Of a stretch of 64,000 bases of DNA, positions 1 to 8,249 are shown piece after piece (the first letter of the stretch is position 1; each line of letters starts with the position of its first letter). The stretch is from Mucilaginibacter hurinus (GTDB lineage: Bacteria > Bacteroidota > Bacteroidia > Sphingobacteriales > Sphingobacteriaceae), in contig NZ_QGDC01000004.1 in NCBI RefSeq assembly GCF_003324525.1, forward strand, positions 1 through 64,000. Direction: 5' to 3'. The notes under the pieces are model-generated. The model saw only the letters and a program-made list of their open reading frames with translations, ran no database searches and was not told the DNA's origin. The position numbers were made by a program, and so were the translations under genes.

Positions 1-1
1 A

Positions 2-88
2 TATCTTGTTTACTATAATTGGGAAAGACCACATCAGGGCATTAATGGCAAAAAACCTATCGATATGGTCTCCCTAAACAACAAATAA
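2..88 (+). CDS. C-terminal end of an integrase-core transposase (partial, enters from the left)
   Basis: Reading from base 2 gives 28 codons and then TAA at 86-88. The peptide contains the pattern Y-N-W-x-R-P-H-Q-G-I-N-G-K-x-P-I, which is the usual tail after the last catalytic Glu in DDE integrase-core transposases of the IS3/IS481 type (YNxxRPHxxL..KTP). The rest of the gene lies outside the window, so family and intactness cannot be judged. It ends 23 bp before the stop codon of the convergent TPR/MORN gene. No terminal inverted repeat is recognisable in the few bases visible. Confidence 0.7.
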   Translation, partial: YLVYYNWERPHQGINGKKPIDMVSLNNK

Positions 89-111
89 AAACACCTAATT
101 CTATTACCAAA

Positions 112-2523
112 TTAATAAACCCTTACAGCAATGATATTCCCGACGGTATCAAATTGTGTTACTTTTTCCAACCAGCCTAAATGATATTTTTCTTCCAGAT
201 TGATCTTTCCATTTGGATTAAACACTTCTTTAAAACCGTTTAACTCATTGTTCAGATAACTTAACCGGTTGGTTACACGGCCTTTCTCGTCATACAATAT
301 CCAATCACCCTGTCTTTGCCCTTTCACTAACCATCCCTCCGACTCGGGCTTTCCGTTTACATAAAAACTTGTAAAGTAGCCGTCATCTTCACCGTCTGTT
401 TTATTTATCTCTGATTTCCTTTTACCGTTAAGATAATAGGTTATTGATAAGCCATTTAACTGGCCATCCCTGTAATGATTCACCTGCTCTATTTTACCCG
501 AGGGATAGTATAACGTGTCGGCCCCGTCAACAACACCTTTACTGTTAAAGCGTGTATTTGACCTGCGATAGCCAGAGTAGCTGAACGTAGGCAAACTCGT
601 GTTATTACCTGTTAAGTCAACGGTATGTAACAATGCACCTGCCTTATCAAAGAACGCCCGAGACTTGATCACACCGTTAACATACATCGACTTACAAAAC
701 ACCTTTCCATCATCATAATACGAGATGCTCTGGCCGTCAGGCACGCCGTTTTTGCTTGCAGATTTTAACGATAACTGACCACTTTCAAAGTACTCTTCTG
801 AGGCACCATCAGATAAATTACTTTTATAGTTACTTATGACTTTAATTTTGCCTGAAGGATAGTAATATTTCCATGTACCTTCGGCCTTATCATTGGTAAA
901 TCTGCCTTCATAAGAAATGTTCCCATTCTCGTGATAACCTTTATAAATACCATCAACTTTACCTGATACGTAAGGAATTAGGGTCTTAACTTTTCCGTTT
1001 CTATAGTATAAAGTGCTGGGGCCGTTAAATATATCATTGGTAAAGTTATTAATTTCACTAAGTGCACCGCTCGAATAATACTGGCGTTGTTCTCCTTCTC
1101 TTTTACCTTGTTTATAGTTAACGGTAAGCTTTTTGTTGCCTGCGTAATAATAGCTGGTGTATAACCCTTCGGACACCCCGTTACTATAATTATCTTCGCT
1201 GCTCAGGTTACCATTTTCGTAATAATAATACTGCTTACCATCTATCTTACCCAACTTGTAAAACTCTTTAGCTCTTGTGTCCCCATTACGATGGTAATAC
1301 ATCCATACACCATTCTTCTCGCCGTTAGCTGTGTAATTACCTGCCGCTCTAAGGTTGCCACCCGGATAATAAATTATCCAGGGGCCAACAAATGTTTTAC
1401 CATCAACCATTCTTCCTTTGCTTACCAGTGCGCCATCTTCGAAGTAAAATCTGAGTGCTACCGTATCGCGCTCGCCATAATTAAGTTTACGGGTGGCACG
1501 TATCAGGTTGAAATAGTTACCCGCCTCCTCGGCAAATTTTTCAAGTTCTTTTTTATTTCGTTTGGTATAATTTTGCACCACCGGCAAATCAACGCCCGAG
1601 AATATGTGGAATATAAATACCTCAAACCTTTTCTGATTAAATACCTGCTTAAAATAGGGCAGATAGTATTGCACCCAAAAGTCACCATCAGTATTCTTAT
1701 ATTCCATTTTCTCAAACACGGCTTGTATCTGCCTTGAAATCGCGTCGTCAATAGATACCATAGGTTTGTAGGATGGGTCGAGTGCTATCTTTGATAGCAC
1801 GATATCTTCTATCTCCTGATAGGCATCTCCGGCGCCAGTGCTGCGCTTATTTTTATATGCTAGCGCGTTATCATTACTTCTGGATAAGTTATTAAGAAAG
1901 GTAATGGCATTTGACACATATTTGCCCTGCGGATTTATTAATAAATACCCTATAAAGCTTAGATAAGCCGGCATTAACTTTCCTTGTTCCAGGGCCGCTA
2001 TCCCAAGCTGAAAATGCGCGCTCGACATGTATGGGCTTATCAGCAACGTTTTCTTGTAAACTTCCTCAGCCTCGGCATATCGCTTCAGGCTCATTAGCGC
2101 GATCCCTTTATTAAAATATAAGGATGCAAAGGCGGGGTATTTGGCTATACCCTCGTCAAGTATTTTTAACGCTTCATCTTTCCGGTTCAGGTCATCCAAA
2201 ATACTGCCTGTAATATTGTACAGATCTGGTTCATGCTCAAGATGCTCTTTCTGGCTTAGTCCTTCCTGCGCGTATTTAAGCGCCTCAGTATAATTGCTGT
2301 CTGCCTGATAATTAAGCGCACGTTCATATAGCGACCATACGTAGTTAGTGTCGTTACGCGAAATTTTGTTAAGTAGTTTTAAGGCACCTTTGTAATTACC
2401 CGAATCAGACCTGGCATTAGCCTGCCTAATCAGGTCGCCGGAGTTAATAAGTTCTATTTTTTGAGCAGAGGAAACACTATACGATACAAATAGTACTACA
2501 AGCAGCAAGTAAAAACGCGTCAT
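112..2523 (-). CDS. Secreted TPR plus MORN/YwqK-repeat protein
   Basis: This 803-residue protein starts with a Sec signal peptide (cleavage likely after SVSSAQ, about residue 21). Residues ~30-230 are helical TPR-like repeats, with N-x-G-I-A-L and F-Q-L-G-I-A-A-type turns. A less clear middle segment follows. From ~350 to 795 there are more than a dozen copies of a 22-24 residue beta-hairpin repeat of the form G-x-W-x-x-Y-Y-x-x-G-x, the MORN-variant repeat found in YwqK-type proteins. The exact function is unknown; such repeats usually act as protein- or envelope-binding scaffolds. The ATG at 2521-2523 is chosen because it gives a clean signal peptide. It converges on the transposase fragment and is divergent from the esterase lipoprotein. 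Confidence 0.8.
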   Translation of the reverse strand: MTRFYLLLVVLFVSYSVSSAQKIELINSGDLIRQANARSDSGNYKGALKLLNKISRNDTNYVWSLYERALNYQADSNYTEALKYAQEGLSQKEHLEHEPDLYNITGSILDDLNRKDEALKILDEGIAKYPAFASLYFNKGIALMSLKRYAEAEEVYKKTLLISPYMSSAHFQLGIAALEQGKLMPAYLSFIGYLLINPQGKYVSNAITFLNNLSRSNDNALAYKNKRSTGAGDAYQEIEDIVLSKIALDPSYKPMVSIDDAISRQIQAVFEKMEYKNTDGDFWVQYYLPYFKQVFNQKRFEVFIFHIFSGVDLPVVQNYTKRNKKELEKFAEEAGNYFNLIRATRKLNYGERDTVALRFYFEDGALVSKGRMVDGKTFVGPWIIYYPGGNLRAAGNYTANGEKNGVWMYYHRNGDTRAKEFYKLGKIDGKQYYYYENGNLSSEDNYSNGVSEGLYTSYYYAGNKKLTVNYKQGKREGEQRQYYSSGALSEINNFTNDIFNGPSTLYYRNGKVKTLIPYVSGKVDGIYKGYHENGNISYEGRFTNDKAEGTWKYYYPSGKIKVISNYKSNLSDGASEEYFESGQLSLKSASKNGVPDGQSISYYDDGKVFCKSMYVNGVIKSRAFFDKAGALLHTVDLTGNNTSLPTFSYSGYRRSNTRFNSKGVVDGADTLYYPSGKIEQVNHYRDGQLNGLSITYYLNGKRKSEINKTDGEDDGYFTSFYVNGKPESEGWLVKGQRQGDWILYDEKGRVTNRLSYLNNELNGFKEVFNPNGKINLEEKYHLGWLEKVTQFDTVGNIIAVRVY

Positions 2524-2714
2524 GTGATAAGTAAGAAATTTTCAGGTTGAAATCTAGCAGTTTTTTCTCGAAAAACAAATTATTTGCATGATCACGCCCT
2601 GCAAATCAACTGTGATATAACGAATGCTTTGTAGTGAATCACTCCCCCCCGGGCATTAAAATTTTGCTTACATTGCATTTATCTTTACTAAAACGGTTTA
2701 CATAACACCTATCA

Positions 2715-4661
2715 ATGAAAATAAAGAGCTTGATTTTGTTAATAACAGTGGGAGCAATTTTGCAAAGCTGCAAGAGAACTGACAACCTATCCCCTTCCCA
2801 ACCTCTCACTGACGCCATGGGTTCATCCAGCGGTTTAACCCTTAATACAGTAGGATCGCATAATTTTTATCAATTTATTAATAAAACCGGTAGCTGGGCA
2901 GAAGTAGCTAATGAATCGGTATCTATAGGCGGCACTTATAAACTAAGTGATTATAACGGCACATCATTCCAAAAATGGAAAATCACCCGGGTAAGTGACA
3001 GGGATTATACCATAAGTAACCTGGGTAATGGTCTATACGCACAATCATATAATCACAATGGCACACGGGTAATTGTGCAAAACAACCGGACATCCGGCGA
3101 TGAACAACTGTGGCGAATAAGCCATATAAGCGGAAAAAACTATAAGGTAGTAAATGCTGCCGACGGACTTGCCATTACCGGCAACGGCACTGGTATGGTG
3201 CAACTAAAACCTTACATAGCAGCAGCGTCACAAATGTGGGGATTTAACCAGCTACCCCCAAGCGACACAATAAAAGCCGGCTCTTTTAAACTGGCCAATA
3301 TTTTGCAAAACAATATGGTAATACAGCGCGACAAGCCTTTTAAAGTTTGGGGTACCGCCTCTCCAAACGCGTTGGTATCTGTTAAAGCTAGTTGGAACGG
3401 CAGTGTGCTAAGTACCAGGAGCGACGGAGGAGGTAAATGGCAGGTAGCCATCCCCGCGGTAGCGGCAAATACAACCCCCCAAACGCTGGTGGCATCAGTT
3501 ACCGGTCAGCCGGCCGTTACCCTTAGCAATATACTTATAGGCGATGTCTGGGTATGCAGCGGGCAGTCGAATATGGTAATGCGCATGGACAGGGAAGGAA
3601 CAGGGTTCTGGTCCTATAAAGGTGTTGAAAACTACGAGGCAGAACTGGCCGCGGCGCAATACCCCCAAATGCGCTTTTTAACTGTAGCTGATGCGCAAAA
3701 CCCTGAGGCGCCCAATGCTGATATTCCGGCCTCGGGAGAGTGGAAGGTTGTTAATCCGGCTAACACGAAACGATTAAGCGCGGTGGCGTATTACTTTGGC
3801 AGGCGGGTGCATACCGCTATAAAGGTTCCCATCGGGTTAGTTGTTGCAGCTTTTGGCGGTACTGATTGTGAGGAGTGGACAAGCAAGGAAATTATAAATA
3901 ATGACCCGATGCTGAAAAACTACTATGCTTCAAACCCGCGTATAGCACGCTTTTATAACGCTATGCTGTATCCCTTAAAAGATATGGCTATAAAAGGCTT
4001 TGTATGGTACCAGGGTGAAAACAATGTTGGCAACGAACCTAAAAGCAATTACACTGCATTGAATATTGCTATGGTTAAAAACTGGCGTAGCATTTTCGCA
4101 GATAATACGCTGCCGTTCTACTACACCCAATTATCAGCGTATAACCAGGGGGGGAATGACTATGTTCCTATCGCCCGTTTCCGCGAAGCGCAGGTAAGTA
4201 TCATGGATTTCGACCCCGGCCGCATGGGCATGGCAGTTACGGTGGATGCAGGGCAATGGCTTGATATTCATTCTACTATAAAAAAACCGGTTGGCGATCG
4301 TCTGGCCTTTAATGCTTTACATAAAACTTATGGTTTAACTCAGGTTAAATATCGTGGTCCTAATAGCCCCACCCTTGCGCAAACGGATAACGCCGTTACC
4401 CTTACCTTTAAAGATGCTAAGGGGCTCAAAGCCAAAAAAGGAGGAACCAAAAATACCGGCGATTTTTACGTGGCCGAAGCTAACAAGATATTTGTAAAGG
4501 CAACAGCGAACATAATTGATGGGAAGGTGGTGATAACCAAACCAAAACCGAACCGCGATATAGTATCTGTCAGATATACTTGGTACGACTTTCCTACCGA
4601 CAATACCTTTCAAAATAGTGATGGCCTGCCAATGGAACCCTTTCGTTTGGATGCGTGGTAA
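2715..4661 (+). CDS. Sialate O-acetylesterase-like SGNH lipoprotein with RICIN-type lectin domain
   Basis: This 648-residue lipoprotein has a lipobox ending at Cys19 (AILQSC). Residues ~45-180 form a ricin-B-like beta-trefoil, with repeated Q-x-W motifs (FQKW, EQLW, SQMW). The rest is a sialate 9-O-acetylesterase-type SGNH hydrolase. The nucleophile Ser285 lies in GQSNM, the block GFVWYQGENN is present, and the Asp517-x-His519 pair lies in DIHSTIKKPVGDRLA. All catalytic elements are intact. It probably removes O-acetyl groups from sugars at the cell surface; the substrate may be sialic acid, xylan or another acetylated glycan. The gene stands alone, with no sialidase or SusC/SusD nearby. Confidence 0.88.
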   Translation: MKIKSLILLITVGAILQSCKRTDNLSPSQPLTDAMGSSSGLTLNTVGSHNFYQFINKTGSWAEVANESVSIGGTYKLSDYNGTSFQKWKITRVSDRDYTISNLGNGLYAQSYNHNGTRVIVQNNRTSGDEQLWRISHISGKNYKVVNAADGLAITGNGTGMVQLKPYIAAASQMWGFNQLPPSDTIKAGSFKLANILQNNMVIQRDKPFKVWGTASPNALVSVKASWNGSVLSTRSDGGGKWQVAIPAVAANTTPQTLVASVTGQPAVTLSNILIGDVWVCSGQSNMVMRMDREGTGFWSYKGVENYEAELAAAQYPQMRFLTVADAQNPEAPNADIPASGEWKVVNPANTKRLSAVAYYFGRRVHTAIKVPIGLVVAAFGGTDCEEWTSKEIINNDPMLKNYYASNPRIARFYNAMLYPLKDMAIKGFVWYQGENNVGNEPKSNYTALNIAMVKNWRSIFADNTLPFYYTQLSAYNQGGNDYVPIARFREAQVSIMDFDPGRMGMAVTVDAGQWLDIHSTIKKPVGDRLAFNALHKTYGLTQVKYRGPNSPTLAQTDNAVTLTFKDAKGLKAKKGGTKNTGDFYVAEANKIFVKATANIIDGKVVITKPKPNRDIVSVRYTWYDFPTDNTFQNSDGLPMEPFRLDAW

Positions 4662-5049
4662 ACGGTATTGCATTGTACGATATCCATGTATTTAATTAAA
4701 TATGAATGCATATTAACCTTGCAGGTTGACGCAACGTTGCACGCATTTTATGAGACCATGTTATTAACCAGAACAGTTACATTAAAGCAGCCCGCATCTG
4801 CTTAATACCTTATTCATAAAATTAAATTTCATTCAAAATAGTTAAGCACAATCACATATTTGGCTAAATATTAATTAGTTAACAGTAAATTTTTTTGATT
4901 GCTGCCACCCTATGGTGCTATTTTTCTAACTAATTTTGTCACGTTAACTGACTTGCTGTCGCCCGCGTCCTACCAACTAAGGCACTGATTTTAAAGAGCA
5001 CATCTTTAGAAAATGGCGAGTTATTTTACCTCAAAAAATAACTTATCTT
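4662..5049. other. Intergenic region before alanine dehydrogenase
   Basis: This is 388 bp of AT-rich non-coding DNA. It contains a perfect 10-bp palindrome (GCAACGTTGC, 4731-4740), a TTTAATTAAA palindrome near 4691-4700, and a likely -7 element at 4931-4938. I see no terminator hairpin for the upstream esterase and no small ORF with coding character. Confidence 0.6.
4931..4938 (+). promoter_or_regulatory. Bacteroidota -7 element upstream of ald
   Basis: TAATTTTG matches the TAnnTTTG consensus exactly. No TTG lies 17-23 bp upstream, and the start codon is 111 bp away, so the leader would be long. This is the only exact consensus match I found between the two genes on this strand. Confidence 0.4.
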
Positions 5050-6159
5050 ATGACCATTGGCATTCCCAAAGAAATTAAAAATAACGAAAACCGTGTAGCG
5101 GCCACTCCCGCTGGCGTGGCCGCATTGGTGGCAGCAGGACACCGTGTAAGCGTACAGCGAAACGCCGGTGCTGGATCGGGGTTTTCAGACAGCGCCTATG
5201 AACTTGCCGGCGCTGTGCTTGTCGATACCGCCGCCGAAGCATGGTCGGCCGAAATGGTGATGAAGGTTAAAGAGCCCATCGCCACTGAGTTCCTTTACTT
5301 CCGTAAAGGGCTTATTTTGTTTACTTACCTGCATCTGGCGGCTGAACCTGCGTTAACAGCAGCCCTTGTTGATAAAGGCGTAACCGGTATCGCCTATGAA
5401 ACTATCCAATTACCTAATGGCGCGCTGCCTTTACTTACGCCTATGAGCGAAGTTGCCGGACGCATGGCCGTACAGGTAGGTGCCGGTTACCTGGAGAAAC
5501 CCAATGGCGGCAAAGGCGTATTGTTAAGCGGCGTACCGGGTGTACGACGAGGCAAGGTTGTGATTATCGGCGGCGGCGTGGCCGGCACCAATGCTGCTAA
5601 AATAGCGGTAGGTTCGGGTGCCGAAGTGACTATTTTAGATACTAATTTAGACAGGCTGCGCCAACTGGATGACATTTTTGGCTATCAGATTTCTACAAGG
5701 GCATCTAACGCCAGCACTATTGCCGAAGCGCTAAAGAGCGCCGACCTTGTTATTGGTGCAGTTTTAATTCCCGGCGCAAGGTCGCCCCGGCTGGTTACCG
5801 AAGCCATGGTAGCCGCGATGGAACCCGGTTCGGTAATAGTGGATGTGGCTATTGACCAGGGCGGCATATTTGAAACCGTTGATCGTGTTACCACGCACGA
5901 TGAACCTATTTATATTAAGCATAATGTTATCCATTACTCGGTAGGTAATATGCCGGGGGCAGTGCCTTACACTTCCACCACCGCGCTTACCAACGCCACT
6001 TTAGGATATGCCCTGCAGATAGCCAACAAAGGCTATCAAAAGGCGCTCGCCGGCAATGCCGCCTTGGCTAAGGGGTTAAATACCTACGACGGCGCCGTGA
6101 CCTACAAAGCCGTTGCAGACGTAACCGGACATGTTTACCGGGAAGTAATTTTTGATTAA
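5050..6159 (+). CDS. ald: Alanine dehydrogenase
   Basis: This cytoplasmic enzyme of 369 residues interconverts L-alanine and pyruvate plus ammonium with NAD(H). The N-terminal [18 protein letters not shown] block is diagnostic. Expected substrate residues are present: Arg15, Lys74 in MKVKEP, His95 in YLHLAAEP and the Asp of VDVAIDQGG. The NAD-binding glycine loop [10 protein letters not shown] is at about residue 174. Length is typical for the family. It is monocistronic, with its own upstream region and a strong hairpin terminator 12 bp after the stop. Confidence 0.96.
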   Translation: MTIGIPKEIKNNENRVAATPAGVAALVAAGHRVSVQRNAGAGSGFSDSAYELAGAVLVDTAAEAWSAEMVMKVKEPIATEFLYFRKGLILFTYLHLAAEPALTAALVDKGVTGIAYETIQLPNGALPLLTPMSEVAGRMAVQVGAGYLEKPNGGKGVLLSGVPGVRRGKVVIIGGGVAGTNAAKIAVGSGAEVTILDTNLDRLRQLDDIFGYQISTRASNASTIAEALKSADLVIGAVLIPGARSPRLVTEAMVAAMEPGSVIVDVAIDQGGIFETVDRVTTHDEPIYIKHNVIHYSVGNMPGAVPYTSTTALTNATLGYALQIANKGYQKALAGNAALAKGLNTYDGAVTYKAVADVTGHVYREVIFD

Positions 6160-6171
6160 AAGCTGTTATAG

Positions 6172-6201
6172 ATAAGCAGATCTGATGATCTGCTTATTTT
6201 T
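6172..6201 (+). terminator. Rho-independent terminator of ald
   Basis: A perfect 11-bp stem (ATAAGCAGATC, 6172-6182, with GATCTGCTTAT, 6187-6197) has a TGAT loop and is followed by a short T run. It separates ald from the convergent AlkD-like gene. Confidence 0.85.
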
Positions 6202-6227
6202 GCATGCTGTTTGGAATCGGTCAGGCG

Positions 6228-6869
6228 TTATAAATTCCGTTTGCTGCTTTCAATGGCAATAAACTCCGGCAAGTAATCTGGGGTACATCCCTTTGATACC
6301 ATCTTACCTTTATAAAGACCGTTTTTTTCTCCGATATCAATACAGCGGGCGCGGTATTCTTTATTGAAAACCCCTATCCAGCCTGCAGTGAAATTCATTG
6401 CCCATTGTACGTCAGGTTCTTCGATGCTTATCCGGTTTTCAATGGCTGCTAGCAATTCTTCGGTATTTGGGTGGTCTGTTTTACCCATCCACCGCAAACG
6501 CGCCTGGTAATACCAAAAAATCCGTCGTTGAAGCGGCGACGGGCTGTTTTGCCACGATTGCATTAGCGCTACCGTTTTCTTCTCCTTAGACAGTTGATTG
6601 GCCATCAACCAATCTACCAGACAGTTATGTTCACTAATTGGGTGCCGCTGCATATCTTTGGTCAGCTCATCAATCAAATCCTGCGAAAGAAGCTTATTAT
6701 CCATTATGAGGATAGCCAATTGCCTGGGCAAAAATTCTCCGGTGGACCATAGTTCCATCGCCAGTCCATGATCCTTTTTTATATCTTTTGCAATTTTTCG
6801 CAAGTCACCCAACTTAGTTTTATCATCAATCTGGGCCAGGATGTTTTTTGCTTTTGATGAGCGTTCCAT
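6228..6869 (-). CDS. DNA alkylation repair protein (AlkD/HEAT-like)
   Basis: This 213-residue, all-helical, HEAT-like soluble protein resembles the DNA alkylation repair family (PF08713, COG4912). Recognisable parts are a helix pair with ELWSTGEFLPRQLAIL, then the D-W-L-M-A-N-Q-L and W-A-M-N-F-T-A-G-W-I-G segments. AlkD proteins remove alkylated bases by flipping or scanning DNA without a classic pocket. I cannot assign the catalytic Asp with certainty, so substrate and activity are not proven. It is convergent with ald, and nothing follows it on the same strand. Confidence 0.75.
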   Translation of the reverse strand: MERSSKAKNILAQIDDKTKLGDLRKIAKDIKKDHGLAMELWSTGEFLPRQLAILIMDNKLLSQDLIDELTKDMQRHPISEHNCLVDWLMANQLSKEKKTVALMQSWQNSPSPLQRRIFWYYQARLRWMGKTDHPNTEELLAAIENRISIEEPDVQWAMNFTAGWIGVFNKEYRARCIDIGEKNGLYKGKMVSKGCTPDYLPEFIAIESSKRNL

Positions 6870-7067
6870 ATCAATGTTGATTCGCTATTCCGGACAAATG
6901 AACAGGTAGCATTACGGTCAAAGATAAGCAGGAACATTTAGTAACACTACTAAAACTCTAATTGGATATGAAAACTTCAGGTGCTGAATTTTATAAAAGT
7001 CTTGTTAAATTAATTATAGAAGGTTTCAGATGTGAGGGCGTAAAGGTAACACGTAACCCCAACCATC

Positions 7068-7099
7068 AAAAAAAAGCCTCTCATTTTCATGAGAGGCTT
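7068..7099 (-). terminator. Terminator of the tRNA-His gene
   Basis: On the minus strand an 11-bp perfect stem (7074-7084 with 7089-7099, loop of 4) is followed by eight T (plus-strand A run 7068-7075). It starts a few bases after the tRNA 3' end. Confidence 0.85.
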
Positions 7100-7102
7100 C
7101 CG

Positions 7103-7177
7103 GGTAAATGATGGGGCTCGAACCCACGACCCCTAGAACCACAATCTAGTGCTCTAACCAACTGAGCTACATCTACC
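7103..7177 (-). tRNA. tRNA-His (anticodon GTG)
   Basis: Read on the minus strand, the sequence folds as a full cloverleaf: acceptor GTAGATG/CATTTAC, D stem GCTC/GAGC, anticodon stem CTAGA/TCTAG around loop TTGTGGT, and T stem GTGGG/CCCAT with a TTCGAGC loop. The anticodon is GTG. The extra G-1 (7177) opposite discriminator C73 (7103), the identity element of tRNA-His, is encoded. The 3' CCA is not encoded. It is a single-gene unit followed by its own terminator. Confidence 0.95.
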
Positions 7178-7244
7178 GTTTTGTAAGGTGTGCAAAAATA
7201 GAAATTGTAAGCCTAATTGCAAAGCTTTTTTAATATTTAACTGA

Positions 7245-7252
7245 TACATTTG
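7245..7252 (+). promoter_or_regulatory. -7 promoter element of rnhA, probably leaderless
   Basis: TACATTTG matches TAnnTTTG. Its last G is 5 bp before the A of the rnhA ATG (7257). With the usual Bacteroidota spacing, transcription would begin at or next to the start codon. A TTG at 7217-7219 is 25 bp upstream, slightly outside the usual 17-23 bp. Confidence 0.55.
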
Positions 7253-7256
7253 CCGC

Positions 7257-7730
7257 ATGGTGATTGAGCTGTTTACAGATGGCGCCTCAAGCGGTAATCC
7301 CGGGCCGGGCGGATATGGTACTATCTTGCGTGCAGGACAGCACTATAAAGAACTTTCTGAAGGGTTCCGCAAAACCACTAATAACCGCATGGAGCTGCTT
7401 GCCGTTATAAAAGGACTTGAAGCGCTGAAGAACCCTAATCAAAATGTCATCATTTATTCTGACTCAAAATATGTAATAGATGCTATTGAAAAACGCTGGG
7501 TACATGGCTGGGTAGCAAAGGGTTTTAAGGATAAAAAGAACAAAGATTTGTGGCTGCGTTACCTGGAACTGGCCAAATTGCACAACATAAAGCTTAAATG
7601 GGTAAAAGGCCACGCCGGCCATCCCGAAAATGAACGCTGCGACCAACTGGCCGTAGCGGCTTACAAGCGACCTGGTTTACTCATCGACAGCGTTTTTGAA
7701 GCAGAAAATGCAAAGGTGAATTTGTTGTAG
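7257..7730 (+). CDS. rnhA: Ribonuclease HI
   Basis: This 157-residue enzyme cleaves the RNA strand of RNA-DNA hybrids such as R-loops and Okazaki primers. The four metal-binding acidic residues are visible: Asp8 (FTDGASSGNPG), Glu46 (NNRMELLAV), Asp69 (YSDSKYV) and Asp129 (ERCDQLA). The catalytic His lies in VKGHAGHPEN, and the basic handle region (WVAKGFKDKKNKDLW) is present. The ATG at 7257 leaves no room for an upstream start. It stands alone and converges on the phosphoesterase gene with a 23-bp gap. Confidence 0.96.
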   Translation: MVIELFTDGASSGNPGPGGYGTILRAGQHYKELSEGFRKTTNNRMELLAVIKGLEALKNPNQNVIIYSDSKYVIDAIEKRWVHGWVAKGFKDKKNKDLWLRYLELAKLHNIKLKWVKGHAGHPENERCDQLAVAAYKRPGLLIDSVFEAENAKVNLL

Positions 7731-7753
7731 TTGATACTCGTTGATCCAAAACT

Positions 7754-8248
7754 TCACTTCCCGCCCAATTCAATTATCTCCATATCGCCCACCCTATCCC
7801 CTGTTATACTAAACCGCAGCAGCGTACGCACTTTTTGCCAGCCCTGCTTACCGGCCGCGCCGGGGTTAAGGTGCAGGCAGTTTATTTGCTTATCATAAAT
7901 TACCTTTAATATATGCGAGTGCCCGCAAATGAAAATCTTGGGCGGGTTGCTGTAAATTTCGTTTCGTATGGCCGGATGATACTTGCCGGGATAACCGCCA
8001 ATATGGGTTATCCAAATATCGGCCTTTTCGCAGGTAAAACGGAGGTTTTCAGGATATGCGCGTCGCACATACATGCCGTCGATGTTACCGTATACGGCTT
8101 TAAAAGGTTTAAAGGCGGCCAGGCGGTTGGCCACATCTATGTTTCCAATATCGCCGGCGTGCCATATCTCGTCACATTGGTCAAAGTGTTTAAACACGGC
8201 ATCGTCCAAAAAGCTATGGGTGTCCGAGATAAGGCCGATGCGAGTCAT
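7754..8248 (-). CDS. YfcE/MJ0936-type metallophosphoesterase
   Basis: This is a calcineurin-like phosphoesterase of 165 residues. Metal-binding motifs run in order: G-L-I-S-D-T-H, H-A-G-D-I-G-N, Y-G-N-I-D, H-I-G-G and G-H-S-H. I chose the ATG at 8246-8248 (MTRIGLISDTH) rather than a start 15 codons upstream, because the core beta-strand begins there and the longer form would overlap the preceding gene. The chosen start is separated by one base from the TAG stop of the upstream GT-C gene, so translation is probably coupled. Family members hydrolyse phosphodiesters; the physiological substrate is unknown. Confidence 0.88.
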   Translation of the reverse strand: MTRIGLISDTHSFLDDAVFKHFDQCDEIWHAGDIGNIDVANRLAAFKPFKAVYGNIDGMYVRRAYPENLRFTCEKADIWITHIGGYPGKYHPAIRNEIYSNPPKIFICGHSHILKVIYDKQINCLHLNPGAAGKQGWQKVRTLLRFSITGDRVGDMEIIELGGK

Positions 8249-8249
8249 T

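Noticed and set aside
6968..7111. Possible 47-codon ORF on the plus strand upstream of rnhA
   Set aside because: It runs through the tRNA-His terminator and into the tRNA gene on the other strand, has no conserved feature and no promoter.
7103..7177. Integration site for a genomic island at the tRNA gene
   Set aside because: No integrase gene and no repeat of the tRNA 3' end was seen nearby; neighbours are housekeeping genes.
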